Shown here: positions 31,395 through 41,187 of the stretch, in pieces
Numbering within the stretch: the first letter of the stretch is position 1
Layout: the number at the start of each line of letters is the position of its first letter
NCBI GenBank assembly: GCA_021582655.1
Contig: CP091135.1
Span: 1,084,990 to 1,138,564 of the forward strand
DNA length: 53,575 nt
Reading direction: 5' to 3'
Source of the DNA: Nitrosomonas sp.
Lineage (GTDB): Bacteria > Pseudomonadota > Gammaproteobacteria > Burkholderiales > Nitrosomonadaceae
Translations under genes and position numbers: made by a program
Notes under the pieces: model-generated
Database searches by the model: none
What the model was told of the DNA's origin: nothing
Seen by the model: only the letters and a program-made list of their open reading frames with translations

Positions 31395-33614
31395 TTAGTT
31401 CAGCACAAGAATTATCCCGGCCATCGGTGGTAGCGTGATCGCGATCGAATCGGTGAAACCCATCCAGGGTTGCGGTATGCTGGTGATCGCGCCCAGATTG
31501 CCGGTATTGCTGCCGCCGTAGTAGCCGGAATCGCTGTTGAAGATTTCGCGGTAGGTACCGTCGGCCGGTACGCCGATGCGGTAGCCGCCGCGTGGCACCG
31601 GGGTGAAGTTAAGGATGATCAGCGCGAAGCTGCCGTCTTTGGCGCGGCGTACATAGCTGATGACGGATTGCTCGACATCCTGGCAATCGATCCAATGAAA
31701 ACCTTCGGCGGCGAAGTCGAGCTGATGTAAAGCCGGGGTCGTCCGGTAACAATGGTTCAGATCGCGTAACGCCGCTTGCACGCCGGTATGGGCGGGTTGT
31801 TGCAGCACAAACCAGTCGAGCTCGGCGCTTACCCGCCATTCCCGCGGTTGGGCGAATTCATTGCCCATGAAGTTGAGTTTTTTACCCGGCCATGTCATTT
31901 GAAACGTCAGTAACAGCCGTACATTGGCGAATTTTTGCCATTCGTCGCCGGCCATCTTGCTGAGCAGCGAGCCTTTGCCGTGCACCACTTCGTCGTGGGA
32001 GAACGGCAATATGAAGTTTTCGCTGTATGCATAGAGTTGGCTGAATGTGAGTAATTCATGGTGATAGCGGCGGTGAACCGGGTCGTGGCGGAAATACGAC
32101 AAGCTGTCGTGCATCCAACCCATGTTCCATTTCATCGAGAATCCCAAGCCGCCGGTGTAGGTCGGGCGCGATACACCCGGCCAGGCGGTGGATTCTTCCG
32201 CCAGCGTCAGTGCGCCGGGGAATTCGCCGTGCACCATCACGTTCAATGCGCGCAGAAAATCGATCGCTTCCAGATTCTCCCGGCCGCCGTATTGATTCGG
32301 CAGCCATTCACCTTCCCGGCGCGAGTAGTCGAGGTACAGCATCGATGCCACTGCATCGACGCGCAAACCGTCCAGATGAAATTCCGCCAGCCAGTAATAC
32401 GCGCTGGAGAGCAGAAACGATTTCACTTCGTTGCGTCCGTAATTGAAAATGTAGGTGCCCCAGTCCTGATGCAAGCCGAGGCGCGGGTCTTCGTGCTCGT
32501 ACAGCGCGGTGCCGTCGAAACGTGCCAACGCAAAGCCGTCTTGCGGAAAGTGTGCGGGTACCCAATCGAGAATCACGCCGATTTCCGCTTGATGGCACGC
32601 ATCGACGAAATAACGGAAATCGTCCGGAGTGCCGTAACGGCTGGTGGCGGCGAAATAACCGGTGGTCTGATAGCCCCATGATTCGTCCAGCGGGTGCTCG
32701 GAGACCGGCATCAATTCGATATGGGTGTAACCCATTTCCAATACATATGGCAGCACATGCTGCGCCAATTCCCGATAGCTGTAAAAACGCCCGTCCGGAT
32801 GCCGTTTCCACGAGCCCGCATGGATTTCGAGGATATTCAACGGCGCGTGCAGCCAGTCCCATTGCGTACGAGCGTTCATCCATGCCGTATCTTGCCAGTC
32901 GTAGATCGGGTTCGCAGGTGTCAGCGCCGCAGTATCGGGGCGCAATTCGAAGCGCTTGGCGTAGGGGTCGGTTTTAATTAATATTTCGCCGTTGCCGCGG
33001 TTGCGGATTTCGTATTTGTAGACGGCATCGGGCGGTAGTTGCGGGATGAACAGTTCCCATACGCCGCTGGATTCATGTACTTTCATCGGATGTACGCGAC
33101 CGTCCCAGCGGTTGAAATCGCCGATTACGCTGACACGTTCGGCATTCGGTGCCCATACCGCAAAACGCACGCCGTCGACACCGGCATTGCAGACCGACTG
33201 TGCACCGAGCATACGGTAGGCTTGCCACAGTTTTCCTTCATGGAACAAATGCAAGTCGTGATCCGAAATTTGCGGCGCAAAGGCATAGGCATCGTATGTT
33301 TCATGAACGGTACGCCGTTCCGGTGTTTCGACGCGCAAGCGGTAAGGCATTGCGGGTGCCCGGCCGCCGCGCCATTCGTGTATGCCGTCGGCATGAATGC
33401 GCCGCATCGGCTCGAAGCCTTCCGCCGTTTGCAGCCAAATTTGCTGATCATAAGGGCGGAATACGCGCACGACGGCTTGGCCGTGTACTCGATGCAATCC
33501 CAGATAGGTATAGGGATCATGCAGCCGTGCGTTTAGCAGCAGATGTTGCGGTGTCGGGTTAATTTCAGTTCTCGGTACGAGTGGATAATAAGCACGAATT
33601 ATAGCGTGCTTCAT
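31395..33614 (-). CDS. glgB: 1,4-alpha-glucan branching enzyme GlgB (GH13)
   Basis: 739 residues from the ATG at 33612-33614 ([20 protein letters not shown]); the frame is open to 33794, but that extension would cross into glgC and has no family match. GlgB makes alpha-1,6 branches in glycogen. An N-terminal CBM48 (YKYEIRN region) is followed by the GH13 barrel: [26 protein letters not shown] with the nucleophile Asp, [13 protein letters not shown] with the acid/base Glu, and [16 protein letters not shown]. It is divergent from glgC. Confidence 0.97.
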   Translation of the reverse strand: MKHAIIRAYYPLVPRTEINPTPQHLLLNARLHDPYTYLGLHRVHGQAVVRVFRPYDQQIWLQTAEGFEPMRRIHADGIHEWRGGRAPAMPYRLRVETPERRTVHETYDAYAFAPQISDHDLHLFHEGKLWQAYRMLGAQSVCNAGVDGVRFAVWAPNAERVSVIGDFNRWDGRVHPMKVHESSGVWELFIPQLPPDAVYKYEIRNRGNGEILIKTDPYAKRFELRPDTAALTPANPIYDWQDTAWMNARTQWDWLHAPLNILEIHAGSWKRHPDGRFYSYRELAQHVLPYVLEMGYTHIELMPVSEHPLDESWGYQTTGYFAATSRYGTPDDFRYFVDACHQAEIGVILDWVPAHFPQDGFALARFDGTALYEHEDPRLGLHQDWGTYIFNYGRNEVKSFLLSSAYYWLAEFHLDGLRVDAVASMLYLDYSRREGEWLPNQYGGRENLEAIDFLRALNVMVHGEFPGALTLAEESTAWPGVSRPTYTGGLGFSMKWNMGWMHDSLSYFRHDPVHRRYHHELLTFSQLYAYSENFILPFSHDEVVHGKGSLLSKMAGDEWQKFANVRLLLTFQMTWPGKKLNFMGNEFAQPREWRVSAELDWFVLQQPAHTGVQAALRDLNHCYRTTPALHQLDFAAEGFHWIDCQDVEQSVISYVRRAKDGSFALIILNFTPVPRGGYRIGVPADGTYREIFNSDSGYYGGSNTGNLGAITSIPQPWMGFTDSIAITLPPMAGIILVLN

Positions 33615-33710
33615 TTGGCGCGACTTGGAATCGAAACGAAAGTTAGCGGTTAATGGTGAGAAAGGGCATAATGCATTACATGATATCGTTATCGGGTGAG
33701 GGGGATCGCT

Positions 33711-35057
33711 ATGGATAATCAAGAGCCGCCGCATGGCAGTGCATCGCAAGTCGGACAGTGTGCCGGGGCGCGCAGCATGAATCACATTACGCATGATACG
33801 CTGGCATTGATTCTGGCGGGCGGGCGCGGTAGCCGGTTACACCAATTGACGGATTGGCGCGCCAAGCCCGCGGTGCCGTTTGGCGGTAAATTCCGCATTA
33901 TCGATTTTCCCCTGTCCAATTGCGTCAATTCAGGTGTTCGCCGCATCGGTGTGGTGACGCAATACAAGGCGCAAAGTTTGATTCGCCATATTCAGCACGG
34001 CTGGAGCTTCCTGGATGGCCGCTTCAAGGAATTCGTGGAATTGTTGCCTGCCCAGCAGCGGACCGCCGATGAGACTTGGTATCGCGGTACCGCCGATGCA
34101 GTGTTTCAGAATATCGATATTTTGCAGCGGCACGATACCCAGTATGTACTGATTCTCGGCGGTGATCATATCTATAAAATGGATTATGGCGTCATACTGG
34201 CCGAGCATGTTGGTAAAGCGGCGGATATGACGGTTGCTTGCCTGGAAATCCCGGTGGAGGAGGCGAGTGCATTCGGTGTGATGGGTGTCGATGATGATTG
34301 GCGAGTAACCGGTTTTGCTGAAAAACCGGCGCATCCCGCCGAAATCCCCGGCCAACCCGGGAAGGCGCTGGTGAGTATGGGCATTTATGTGTTCAATGCA
34401 GCGTTTTTGTATCAGCAATTGAGTCGCGATCATCAAACCGGTGATTCTTCACACGACTTCGGCAAAGACATCATTCCGTATCTGGTTCCCCGCTGCCGTG
34501 TGTTTGCGCACCGTTTCCAGAGCAGTTGCGTGAACATGGCATCCGGTATTCCCTATTGGCGTGATGTGGGCACTATCGACGCTTATTGGGAAGCGAATGT
34601 TGATTTGGTTTCCGTGACTCCGCAACTCAATTTGTACGATGCCGATTGGCCGATCTGGACTCACCAGGAGCAGTTGCCGCCGGCGAAATTCGTGTTTGAC
34701 GACGACAACCGGCGCGGTCAGGCACTGGATTCATCGGTATCCGGCGGTTGCATCATCAGTGGCGCTACGGTGCGCCGTTCCATGCTGTTTTCCAATGTGA
34801 AGGTCAACAGCTATGGCAGTGTGACGGATTCGGTGATTCTGCCGAATGTGGTTGTCGGCAGGCATGCCCGCTTACAGCGCGTGGTGGTGGAGAAGAATTG
34901 CGTGATCCCTGAAGGGTTGACTGTCGGTTATAACCCGGACGAAGATCGGAAACGTTTTTATGTCACCGAGAAAGGAATCACCTTAATTACACCGGAGATG
35001 TTGGGACAACCCTATATCAGGCCGGATCGCAGTTTTATCCCCGCGTTTCGTGCGTAA
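33711..35057 (+). CDS. glgC: Glucose-1-phosphate adenylyltransferase GlgC
   Basis: 448 residues from the ATG at 33711, preceded by GAGGGGG. GlgC makes ADP-glucose, the committed step of bacterial glycogen synthesis. The nucleotidyltransferase motif is [18 protein letters not shown], then [33 protein letters not shown] and GFAEKP. A left-handed beta-helix with [17 protein letters not shown] follows. It overlaps the longest reading of the next gene by 8 bases. Confidence 0.97.
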   Translation: MDNQEPPHGSASQVGQCAGARSMNHITHDTLALILAGGRGSRLHQLTDWRAKPAVPFGGKFRIIDFPLSNCVNSGVRRIGVVTQYKAQSLIRHIQHGWSFLDGRFKEFVELLPAQQRTADETWYRGTADAVFQNIDILQRHDTQYVLILGGDHIYKMDYGVILAEHVGKAADMTVACLEIPVEEASAFGVMGVDDDWRVTGFAEKPAHPAEIPGQPGKALVSMGIYVFNAAFLYQQLSRDHQTGDSSHDFGKDIIPYLVPRCRVFAHRFQSSCVNMASGIPYWRDVGTIDAYWEANVDLVSVTPQLNLYDADWPIWTHQEQLPPAKFVFDDDNRRGQALDSSVSGGCIISGATVRRSMLFSNVKVNSYGSVTDSVILPNVVVGRHARLQRVVVEKNCVIPEGLTVGYNPDEDRKRFYVTEKGITLITPEMLGQPYIRPDRSFIPAFRA

Positions 35058-35088
35058 GGTTTTCAAGGATGAATTTTCAAGAATACGA

Positions 35089-36792
35089 ATGAAGCAATTG
35101 GATCTTGTCTTACTTTGGCACATGCATCAACCGGATTACCGGGATTACGCCACGCACGAGATCATTATGCCGTGGGTGTATCTCCACGCGATCAAAGACT
35201 ATACCGACATGGCGTACCATCTGGAGATGCACCCGAACGTCAAGGCAATCGTCAATTTCGTGCCGGTATTGCTGGATCAGCTTGAGGATTTCGTCGCGCA
35301 ATTTTCCGCCGGCGAGATCCGGTGTCCGCTGTTGCGTCTGCTGGCGACGCCTGATCTTGACCGTATCGCGATGCAAGAGCGCCTTTATTTATTCGACAGT
35401 TGCTTTCTCAGCAACCATGAAACGATGCTGAAGCCGTATCCGGCGTATCAGCGACTATACGAACTTTATCGTTTCTTCCGGGAGTCAAGGGAAAGCGAAT
35501 TGGTCTACTTTTCAGGGCAATATCTAAGCGATTTGCTGGTATGGTATCACCTGGCGTGGATCGGCGAGAGCGTGCGCCGTAATAACGGGTTCATCATGAA
35601 ACTGATGGCGCAACGCGAGGGCTACAGCCATGCCGACCGGCTGCAGCTATTTCATTTGATCGGCGAACTGATCGAGCAATTGATTCCCCGTTACCGCCAA
35701 TTGGCTGCATCCGGTCAGATTGAATTATCCACCACGCCGCATTTTCACCCGCTGGCGCCGCTGTTGATCGATTTTTCTTCCGCCCGCGACAGCCAAGCGG
35801 ACGTTACGCTGCCGTCACATCAGTGTTATCCCGGAGGACGTAACCGGGTCACATTGCAGCTTGCTTCGGCGATCGCCAGTCATGAGCGGCGCTTCGGTGA
35901 GAAACCGCAAGGCTTCTGGCCGGCGGAAGGCGCAGTATCGGTGGAATTGTTGAAGATCATGGCTGATCAGCAAGGTCAATGGGCGGCGAGCGGCGAGGGT
36001 GTATTGGCCAATAGCTTGCGTGCGATGCAACCGGAAGTGCCGTTACCAGACCGGAGCCGCTATTTATACCGACCCTACCGGATTGGCGGTGACGCAGGGT
36101 CGATGATCGGTTTTTTTCGCGATGACCGGTTATCCGATTTGATCGGCTTTGAATACGCCAAATGGCATGGCCGCGACGCCGCGGAAAATTTTATCCAGGC
36201 ATTGGAGCAAATTCGCCATAACGCGCCGGATTCCGAGAATCCGGTTGTCAGCGTGATTCTGGACGGCGAGAATGCCTGGGAGTCGTATCCGTATAACGCT
36301 TTTTATTTTCTGGACGATCTTTACGGTTTGCTCGAGCAACATGCGTTTATCCGCACCACAACCTATCGGAACTATCTTGCCGGTACCGGAAGTACCGACA
36401 ATGTGCCGGCATTGCCGGTGCTAACCGCCGGGAGCTGGGTATACGGTACTTTTTCAACCTGGATCGGTGACAAAGATAAAAATCGTGCCTGGGATCTGCT
36501 CTGCGCCGCTAAGCACAGCTTCGATCTGGTGATGCAAAGCGACCGGTTGACCGAAGAGGAAAAAGCGCTGGCGAACCGGCAACTCGCATCTTGTGAAAGC
36601 TCTGACTGGTTTTGGTGGTTTGGTGACTATAACCCTGCACACTCCGTGGTCGGCTTTGATCAGTTGTTTAGAAAAAATTTAATCAACCTTTATCATATGT
36701 TGAAATTACCGGTACCGCCAACGGTTCTGGAATCGATCAGCAAAGGCAGTGAACAAACGGAAACCAGCGGCACTATGCAGAGATCGTCATGA
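35089..36792 (+). CDS. Glycoside hydrolase family 57 protein
   Basis: 567 residues from the ATG at 35089; the frame is open to a GTG at 35050, and neither start has a strong ribosome site. GH57 enzymes act on alpha-glucans as amylases, 4-alpha-glucanotransferases or branching enzymes. The N-terminal LLWHMHQPDYR, HFHPLAPLL, GFWPAEGAVS (nucleophile Glu) and ILDGENAWE (acid/base Asp) are the family motifs. Its place right after glgC, next to glgB, points to glycogen metabolism, but which activity it has cannot be read from sequence alone. Confidence 0.9.
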   Translation: MKQLDLVLLWHMHQPDYRDYATHEIIMPWVYLHAIKDYTDMAYHLEMHPNVKAIVNFVPVLLDQLEDFVAQFSAGEIRCPLLRLLATPDLDRIAMQERLYLFDSCFLSNHETMLKPYPAYQRLYELYRFFRESRESELVYFSGQYLSDLLVWYHLAWIGESVRRNNGFIMKLMAQREGYSHADRLQLFHLIGELIEQLIPRYRQLAASGQIELSTTPHFHPLAPLLIDFSSARDSQADVTLPSHQCYPGGRNRVTLQLASAIASHERRFGEKPQGFWPAEGAVSVELLKIMADQQGQWAASGEGVLANSLRAMQPEVPLPDRSRYLYRPYRIGGDAGSMIGFFRDDRLSDLIGFEYAKWHGRDAAENFIQALEQIRHNAPDSENPVVSVILDGENAWESYPYNAFYFLDDLYGLLEQHAFIRTTTYRNYLAGTGSTDNVPALPVLTAGSWVYGTFSTWIGDKDKNRAWDLLCAAKHSFDLVMQSDRLTEEEKALANRQLASCESSDWFWWFGDYNPAHSVVGFDQLFRKNLINLYHMLKLPVPPTVLESISKGSEQTETSGTMQRSS

Positions 36793-36928
36793 TGCTTGTA
36801 GTTTTTTCGTGTGGCTGACGAATTTGATGCCGGAGGCGGCAGGAGGCGCTTGATGATGAGGCCGGGGATGAGCTTCAAAAGGTACAAATGATATTATTTA
36901 TGAAGCGACTACCTCAAGTGACTTATCC

Positions 36929-37648
36929 ATGATTGTATATCACTTTATATCTTCCGAGTTTGCGCTGAAAGCGCTGCGTGACCGCCGCCTGAAAATCGCA
37001 CGTATCAATGAACTGAATGATCCGTTTGAGTTCTGTGCTGCGGATTTTCCTGATAGCGATACCAGAAACGAGTTGGAAACATTCAAAAATCAAGTGAATG
37101 AGCAATACGGAATCATTTGTTTTTCTGGAATTTATCATGATCCCGTACTCTGGAGTCATTATGCCGATGGCCACCGTGGCGTCGCTTTGGCGTTTGAAAT
37201 TCCCGATGACCATGCCATCGCTGTCAATTATCAGCCTGAACGTTTCAGCTTGGATGTTGATGCTGCGATGAGGCGCGGTGGTTTTAAAGAACCCGATTTA
37301 AATCAATTTGTCTCGACAAAATTTTCCAACTGGTGCTACGAGCACGAGATCCGCATGACGTGCGCCTTGAACGATCATTTTTGTCAAATCGATTCCAAAG
37401 GAAAGAAAGTGTACTTCGAATCATTAAGTTTGGAATCTTTTGGCAGGGATGCATTGAAGTTAGTCGGATTGATCCGTGGTATCCGGTGTGATTTGAAGCC
37501 TATGGATATCGCAGGCGAATTACTGGCGGCAGATACCCTTTCAGTTCAGGATACCAGATTGGATTTATCATCTTTTCACATAATATCCGATAGTACTTAT
37601 CCAATTCAGGGGGTGCGATCGTTTTCCGCTTGTTGCTTCAGGGTTTGA
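36929..37648 (+). CDS. DUF2971 domain protein
   Basis: 239 residues, function unknown. The N-terminal YHFISSEFALKALRDRRLK, the LNDPFEF motif (residues 29-35) and the LWSHYADGHRGVALAFEI segment (about 74-91) are the marks of DUF2971. These proteins are seen in many accessory regions; no biochemical role can be assigned here. It stands between the glycogen genes and the CRISPR locus on the same strand as the cas genes, separated from them by 192 bases that contain a terminator-like hairpin. It may therefore be an independent gene or a locus passenger. Confidence 0.8.
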   Translation: MIVYHFISSEFALKALRDRRLKIARINELNDPFEFCAADFPDSDTRNELETFKNQVNEQYGIICFSGIYHDPVLWSHYADGHRGVALAFEIPDDHAIAVNYQPERFSLDVDAAMRRGGFKEPDLNQFVSTKFSNWCYEHEIRMTCALNDHFCQIDSKGKKVYFESLSLESFGRDALKLVGLIRGIRCDLKPMDIAGELLAADTLSVQDTRLDLSSFHIISDSTYPIQGVRSFSACCFRV

Positions 37649-37783
37649 CGCTGATGGGGTGTATATAGCAGGGGGTTATCAGTCAAATCTGATGAATGGG
37701 CGTTTGTCCGACTTAAAACAATCTATCAGGCATCAGCTGTCAGTATTTCGTTTTCTGTTTATGCTTTCTCAAACCGGAGGTTA

Positions 37784-37834
37784 TTGATTTCTGGCAAGCT
37801 TGCCAGATCTGATTCAGTCTGGTTTTTTGCGTAA
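37784..37834 (+). promoter_or_regulatory. Possible attenuator or terminator before the cas operon
   Basis: An 18-base perfect palindrome (TCTGGCAAGCTTGCCAGA, 37790-37807) shares its right end with a second hairpin: CCAGA (37803-37807) and CTG pair with CAG and TCTGG (37818-37822), followed directly by six T (37823-37828). The two structures cannot form together, which is the layout of an antiterminator/terminator pair. A GGAGG at 37776-37780 precedes a 16-codon frame from a TTG at 37784 to a TAA at 37832-37834. Seven bases further is the cas2 ATG, which has no Shine-Dalgarno of its own. Alternatives are a plain terminator for the upstream gene or an operator. Regulation is inferred. Confidence 0.45.
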
Positions 37835-37840
37835 ACTGCC

Positions 37841-38128
37841 ATGATGACCCAACGGCAACTCTATTTAGCAGCTTACGATATTTCTTGCAATCGAAGATTG
37901 CGTAAGGCGCTGCATGTACTTCGCAATTACGCATCAGGTGGCCAGAAATCGGTATTCGAATGCTTCCTGACATACACCGAGAAATCCTGTTTGCTCAAAG
38001 ATATTAGTCTGGTCATCGATCCTGGGGAGGATCGTTTCATTTTACTGCGGTTGATCGGAGCCAAACATATCCATACGCTTGGTAAGGCGGTGCTTCCTCA
38101 GAATGGTTCCTTTTATTATGTCGGGTGA
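37841..38128 (+). CDS. cas2: CRISPR-associated Cas2 (first copy)
   Basis: 95 residues (94 if the second of two tandem ATG codons is used). Cas2 dimers bridge Cas1 in the spacer integration complex. LYLAAYDISCNRRLRKALHV shows the beta1 strand with the conserved Asp; GGQKSVFECFLT and the C-terminal FYYVG complete the ferredoxin-like fold. It heads a plus-strand cas operon that runs to 52669 and lies 3 bases before cas1. Confidence 0.92.
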   Translation: MMTQRQLYLAAYDISCNRRLRKALHVLRNYASGGQKSVFECFLTYTEKSCLLKDISLVIDPGEDRFILLRLIGAKHIHTLGKAVLPQNGSFYYVG

Positions 38129-38131
38129 TCG

Positions 38132-39088
38132 ATGAACTGTTTATACCTTGATCGAAAGAACCTTGAAGTCAGACTGGATGGTCAGGCTCTGATTTTATAC
38201 GAAGACAGTGTGCAAAAGGGATCGGTACCATTACATTTGCTCGAACGCATTGTAATGCGCGGTAATGTGCAGTTGGAGAGCCGAGTGCTCGGCGCATTAT
38301 CGGCACGGAATATCGGTCTGTTGATTCTATCCGGACGCACTAATGAAGTATCGGCCATATTGGCGGGAAGGACGCATAACGAGAGTACCCGGCGGTTGGG
38401 ACAATATCGCGTAAGTCTGGATGACGATTTGCGCGCTCCATTGGCTCACTGGCTGGTGCTGGTGAAAATCCGTGCGCAGAAACGCCTGTTGCGCGAAGCT
38501 TTAGCAGTTCGTGCCGATTTGCGACATGCACTGACTGTCGCGGTGCAGGGGTTGGATAACATCATGAATCAATTGCGAGCAGATTCCAGCATACCGTCAC
38601 TGCCAAGCTTGCGGGGTTTCGAAGGTGCTGCCGCATCCGCTTATTTCAGCGGATTTACGCAGTTATTCGCACCGTCCTTAAATTTTACAGGGCGAAAGAA
38701 ACGTCCTGCGCCCGATCCGGTAAATGCATGCTTGTCACTTGGTTATACACTGTTACACCACGATGCCGTGCACGCCTGCCATATCGCTGGACTTGATACG
38801 ATGCTGGGTTTTTATCATGACATCAGCTTCGGACGCGAATCACTACCTTGCGATTTAATGGAGCCACTGCGTCCATTGATCGACCGATGGGTGTGGCAGA
38901 TGTTTCGTAATCGTGATTTACGGGCAGAACATTTCAGCGACGATAACGGCCGATGTTTGCTGAATAAATCCGGGCGCAAACATTTTTACGGTTTTTATGA
39001 ATCGAACAGTGATCCTGCCAGGCGATTACTGAGGCGGTATGGGTATGCGTTGGCCAGGCGCTATCAGTTGATATATGATGATGAATAA
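38132..39088 (+). CDS. cas1: CRISPR-associated integrase Cas1 (catalytic copy)
   Basis: 318 residues. Cas1 integrates new spacers at the array. An N-terminal beta-sandwich (LYLDRKNLEVRLDGQALILY) is followed by the helical catalytic domain. The metal-binding residues are visible: Glu164 in GFEGAAASAYF, His229 in LGFYHDISFGRESL, and Glu244 in DLMEPLRPLID. DPVNACLSLGYTLL (about residues 195-208) is the usual helix. The stop overlaps the ATG of the next gene by one base (TAATG). Confidence 0.95.
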   Translation: MNCLYLDRKNLEVRLDGQALILYEDSVQKGSVPLHLLERIVMRGNVQLESRVLGALSARNIGLLILSGRTNEVSAILAGRTHNESTRRLGQYRVSLDDDLRAPLAHWLVLVKIRAQKRLLREALAVRADLRHALTVAVQGLDNIMNQLRADSSIPSLPSLRGFEGAAASAYFSGFTQLFAPSLNFTGRKKRPAPDPVNACLSLGYTLLHHDAVHACHIAGLDTMLGFYHDISFGRESLPCDLMEPLRPLIDRWVWQMFRNRDLRAEHFSDDNGRCLLNKSGRKHFYGFYESNSDPARRLLRRYGYALARRYQLIYDDE

Positions 39089-39834
39089 TGAGACCGCTGT
39101 ATATTGATGGCACTGCCAATTGCCGGGTAGTACTGGATGTCCCTGCCTTGCGGGTAACCATGCCGGATCAGGCGGATCAGTTGTTTCCATTATCACGGAT
39201 TTCAAGAGTGGTCTGCCAGGGAAGCGTTGATTGGTCAATGCAGGCGCTGCTGGCCTGTGCCGATGCAGGCATTCAATTGTTATTTCTGGAAAAAAGCGGA
39301 GCTATTCGTGCGCGCTGGCTGGGTCAAAGCGGTGAGCGGCAGCGGCTTACGCAAAGATTGATCGACTTATTATCACGCACCGACGGGTCGGCGCTATATG
39401 CAAACTGGTTGTTATCGATGGAAAAACTGGCAGCGCGCAGTTTTGCACGGCGAATGGGTCTGACCGACTGGCGCGAATGCTCCGCGGTGAAATTGCGCCG
39501 GCAGCTCAGGCATACACTGGGCCATGACGATTGGCATCGTACAACATTAATTCAAAACATCCTCTACAGTGAATTGCTGGTCTGGTTGCCGGCGTGCGGT
39601 TTTGAACGGGATAATGAAATTTTGCTGTCGATGGAACTGGATTTGGCGGCTGATCTGAGTCAGTTATTGCTCTGGGATTACTATATCGCACTCCTAGATC
39701 CCAATATGGCAAAATGCGGCGAAAATTCTTTGCAAATCATGGCGCAATTGTTTCAGCAGCGTCAAGAACGCTGTTACAAGTTGTTTCGAAGCAGTATCAA
39801 TAAATTGCATCAATTTTTGCTGGCGGTAAGTTAA
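39088..39834 (+). CDS. Cas1-like paralogue without the catalytic region
   Basis: 248 residues. The first 125 residues parallel the neighbouring Cas1: LYIDGTANCRVVLDVPALRV, LSRISRVVCQGSVDWSMQAL, ADAGIQLLFLE, then RARWLG and a WLLSMEKLAARSFARR helix. The second half is about 70 residues shorter: the glutamate segment (FEG...YF) and the long GYTLL helix are absent. The segment that lines up with the histidine motif reads ACGFERDNEILLSMELDLAADL, with no His. It is therefore probably not an integrase; a structural subunit of a mixed Cas1 complex is one possibility. It is joined by one-base overlaps to cas1 and to the second cas2. Confidence 0.8.
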   Translation: MRPLYIDGTANCRVVLDVPALRVTMPDQADQLFPLSRISRVVCQGSVDWSMQALLACADAGIQLLFLEKSGAIRARWLGQSGERQRLTQRLIDLLSRTDGSALYANWLLSMEKLAARSFARRMGLTDWRECSAVKLRRQLRHTLGHDDWHRTTLIQNILYSELLVWLPACGFERDNEILLSMELDLAADLSQLLLWDYYIALLDPNMAKCGENSLQIMAQLFQQRQERCYKLFRSSINKLHQFLLAVS

Positions 39835-40151
39835 TGGCTGACAGCCAGAGTAATTTATATCTGATCGCATACGATATTGCTGATCCCAAACGCCTTGCCC
39901 GGATTCATCGCGTGTTGAAGCAACAAGGACTACCGGTGCAATATTCGGTGTTCACGGTAATTCTCAAGCGCAAGGTTTTGCTGCACTTGCTGGAACGAAT
40001 CAACACATTGATCAACCAGCACGAGGATGACGTGCGATGTTATCGCTTACCGGAAAATAGTCCGGCTGATATACTCGGCGAACAGTATTTCCCGGACGAT
40101 ATTATGCTGTTTGCCGATGGTGTCAATCGCCTGTTGACGCGGCATGAATAA
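39834..40151 (+). CDS. cas2: CRISPR-associated Cas2 (second copy)
   Basis: 105 residues. NLYLIAYDIADPKRLARIHR carries the beta1 Asp; LPVQYSVFTVILKRKVLLHL and DDVRCYRLPENS follow the Cas2 fold, and the end has FADGVNRLL. It differs clearly from the first copy, which has GGQKSVFEC at the corresponding place, so it is not a recent duplicate. It starts within the stop of the Cas1-like gene (TAATG), suggesting a matched Cas1-like/Cas2 pair. Confidence 0.92.
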   Translation: MADSQSNLYLIAYDIADPKRLARIHRVLKQQGLPVQYSVFTVILKRKVLLHLLERINTLINQHEDDVRCYRLPENSPADILGEQYFPDDIMLFADGVNRLLTRHE

Positions 40152-40207
40152 ACAATAAAGGCAGTGCGCGACCTCTACCGGTGCTGATCAATACAGGAAA
40201 AAATAAA

Positions 40208-41158
40208 ATGACAACAATCAATAACCCTTCCATTCCGCTCGCCAGCTATCGTTTTTACTTTGATACTGATCATCCGGTACGCCTGCCGGATTATCCCGGT
40301 TCTGCCTGGCGCGGCGCATTTGGCCGTGCTTTGAAAAAAGCGGTCTGCGTTGTCCGGGATACGCCCTGCCAGCAATGCCTGTTGAAACAAGCCTGCGCCT
40401 ACAGCTATGTCTTCGAAACCCCGCCACCGGTCAATACCGAAAAAATGCGCAAATACACCGCTACGCCGCACCCGTTTGTTTTTCGCTTTACCGCAGAAAA
40501 GTCCCCGCAGGAATTCAGTTTCGACCTGAATTTGTTCGGCCATGGCCAGCGCTTTTTCCCTTATATCGTTCACGCCATGCAAATAGCGGGACAGGATGGC
40601 ATTGGTGGAAACCGGCAACCGTTTCGCTTGAACAAAGTCGATGCAATTGATTTTCAGCATCAGCATGTTACGGTTTATCAGGAAGCGGAATTACGCAGCC
40701 AACAATCGTTGCAAGCCCCGCCATTGTCTGAAATGCCGGAAAAAATCAGCATCAATTTTCATTCGCCGGTGCGGATCAAGCAAGACAATAAAAATCTTGC
40801 CGCCGGCCATTTCAATTTTGGTGCACTGTTTGGCGCGTTGCTGCGACGCATTTCGATGCTCAGCTATTTTCACACTGACACGCCATTGGAAACCGATTAC
40901 GCCGGACTGGCAAGCGCCGCCCGGAACGTGCAATTCAGCGCGGAAAATCTGCGTTGGTATGACTGGACACGCTATTCTGCCCGCCAGCAAACCGAAATGC
41001 AGATGGGCGGTCTACTGGGGAGCGTCAGTCTGGACATGCAAGGACTGGAAAATTTCTGGCCTTACCTCTGGCTAGGGCAATGGACCCATGTCGGTAAAGG
41101 CACCAGCATGGGCATGGGTGCGTACACGATCGAACCGGCAAGCTTGTCGAACGCTTAA
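40208..41158 (+). CDS. cas6: CRISPR repeat endoribonuclease Cas6
   Basis: 316 residues from the ATG at 40208, which has an AGGA upstream; the frame is open to 40181. Cas6 cuts the CRISPR transcript within each repeat. The N-terminal RAMP half has LPDYPGSAWRGAFGRALKKA and a cysteine group (CQQCLLKQACAYSYVFETPP). The C-terminal half ends in the Gly-rich loop HVGKGTSMGMGAYTIE typical of Cas6. It sits between the adaptation genes and the effector genes. Confidence 0.93.
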   Translation: MTTINNPSIPLASYRFYFDTDHPVRLPDYPGSAWRGAFGRALKKAVCVVRDTPCQQCLLKQACAYSYVFETPPPVNTEKMRKYTATPHPFVFRFTAEKSPQEFSFDLNLFGHGQRFFPYIVHAMQIAGQDGIGGNRQPFRLNKVDAIDFQHQHVTVYQEAELRSQQSLQAPPLSEMPEKISINFHSPVRIKQDNKNLAAGHFNFGALFGALLRRISMLSYFHTDTPLETDYAGLASAARNVQFSAENLRWYDWTRYSARQQTEMQMGGLLGSVSLDMQGLENFWPYLWLGQWTHVGKGTSMGMGAYTIEPASLSNA

Positions 41159-41187
41159 TTCATCCGTGAAGCGGCGATACTGACGCA

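Noticed and set aside
31609-33562. Several long frames opposite or across glgB
   Set aside because: High-GC shadow frames with no start signals; glgB itself is complete with all motifs.
33615-33794. 60-residue N-terminal extension of GlgB
   Set aside because: It would run through the divergent glgC start and is not glucan-branching-like; the ATG at 33612-33614 is preferred.
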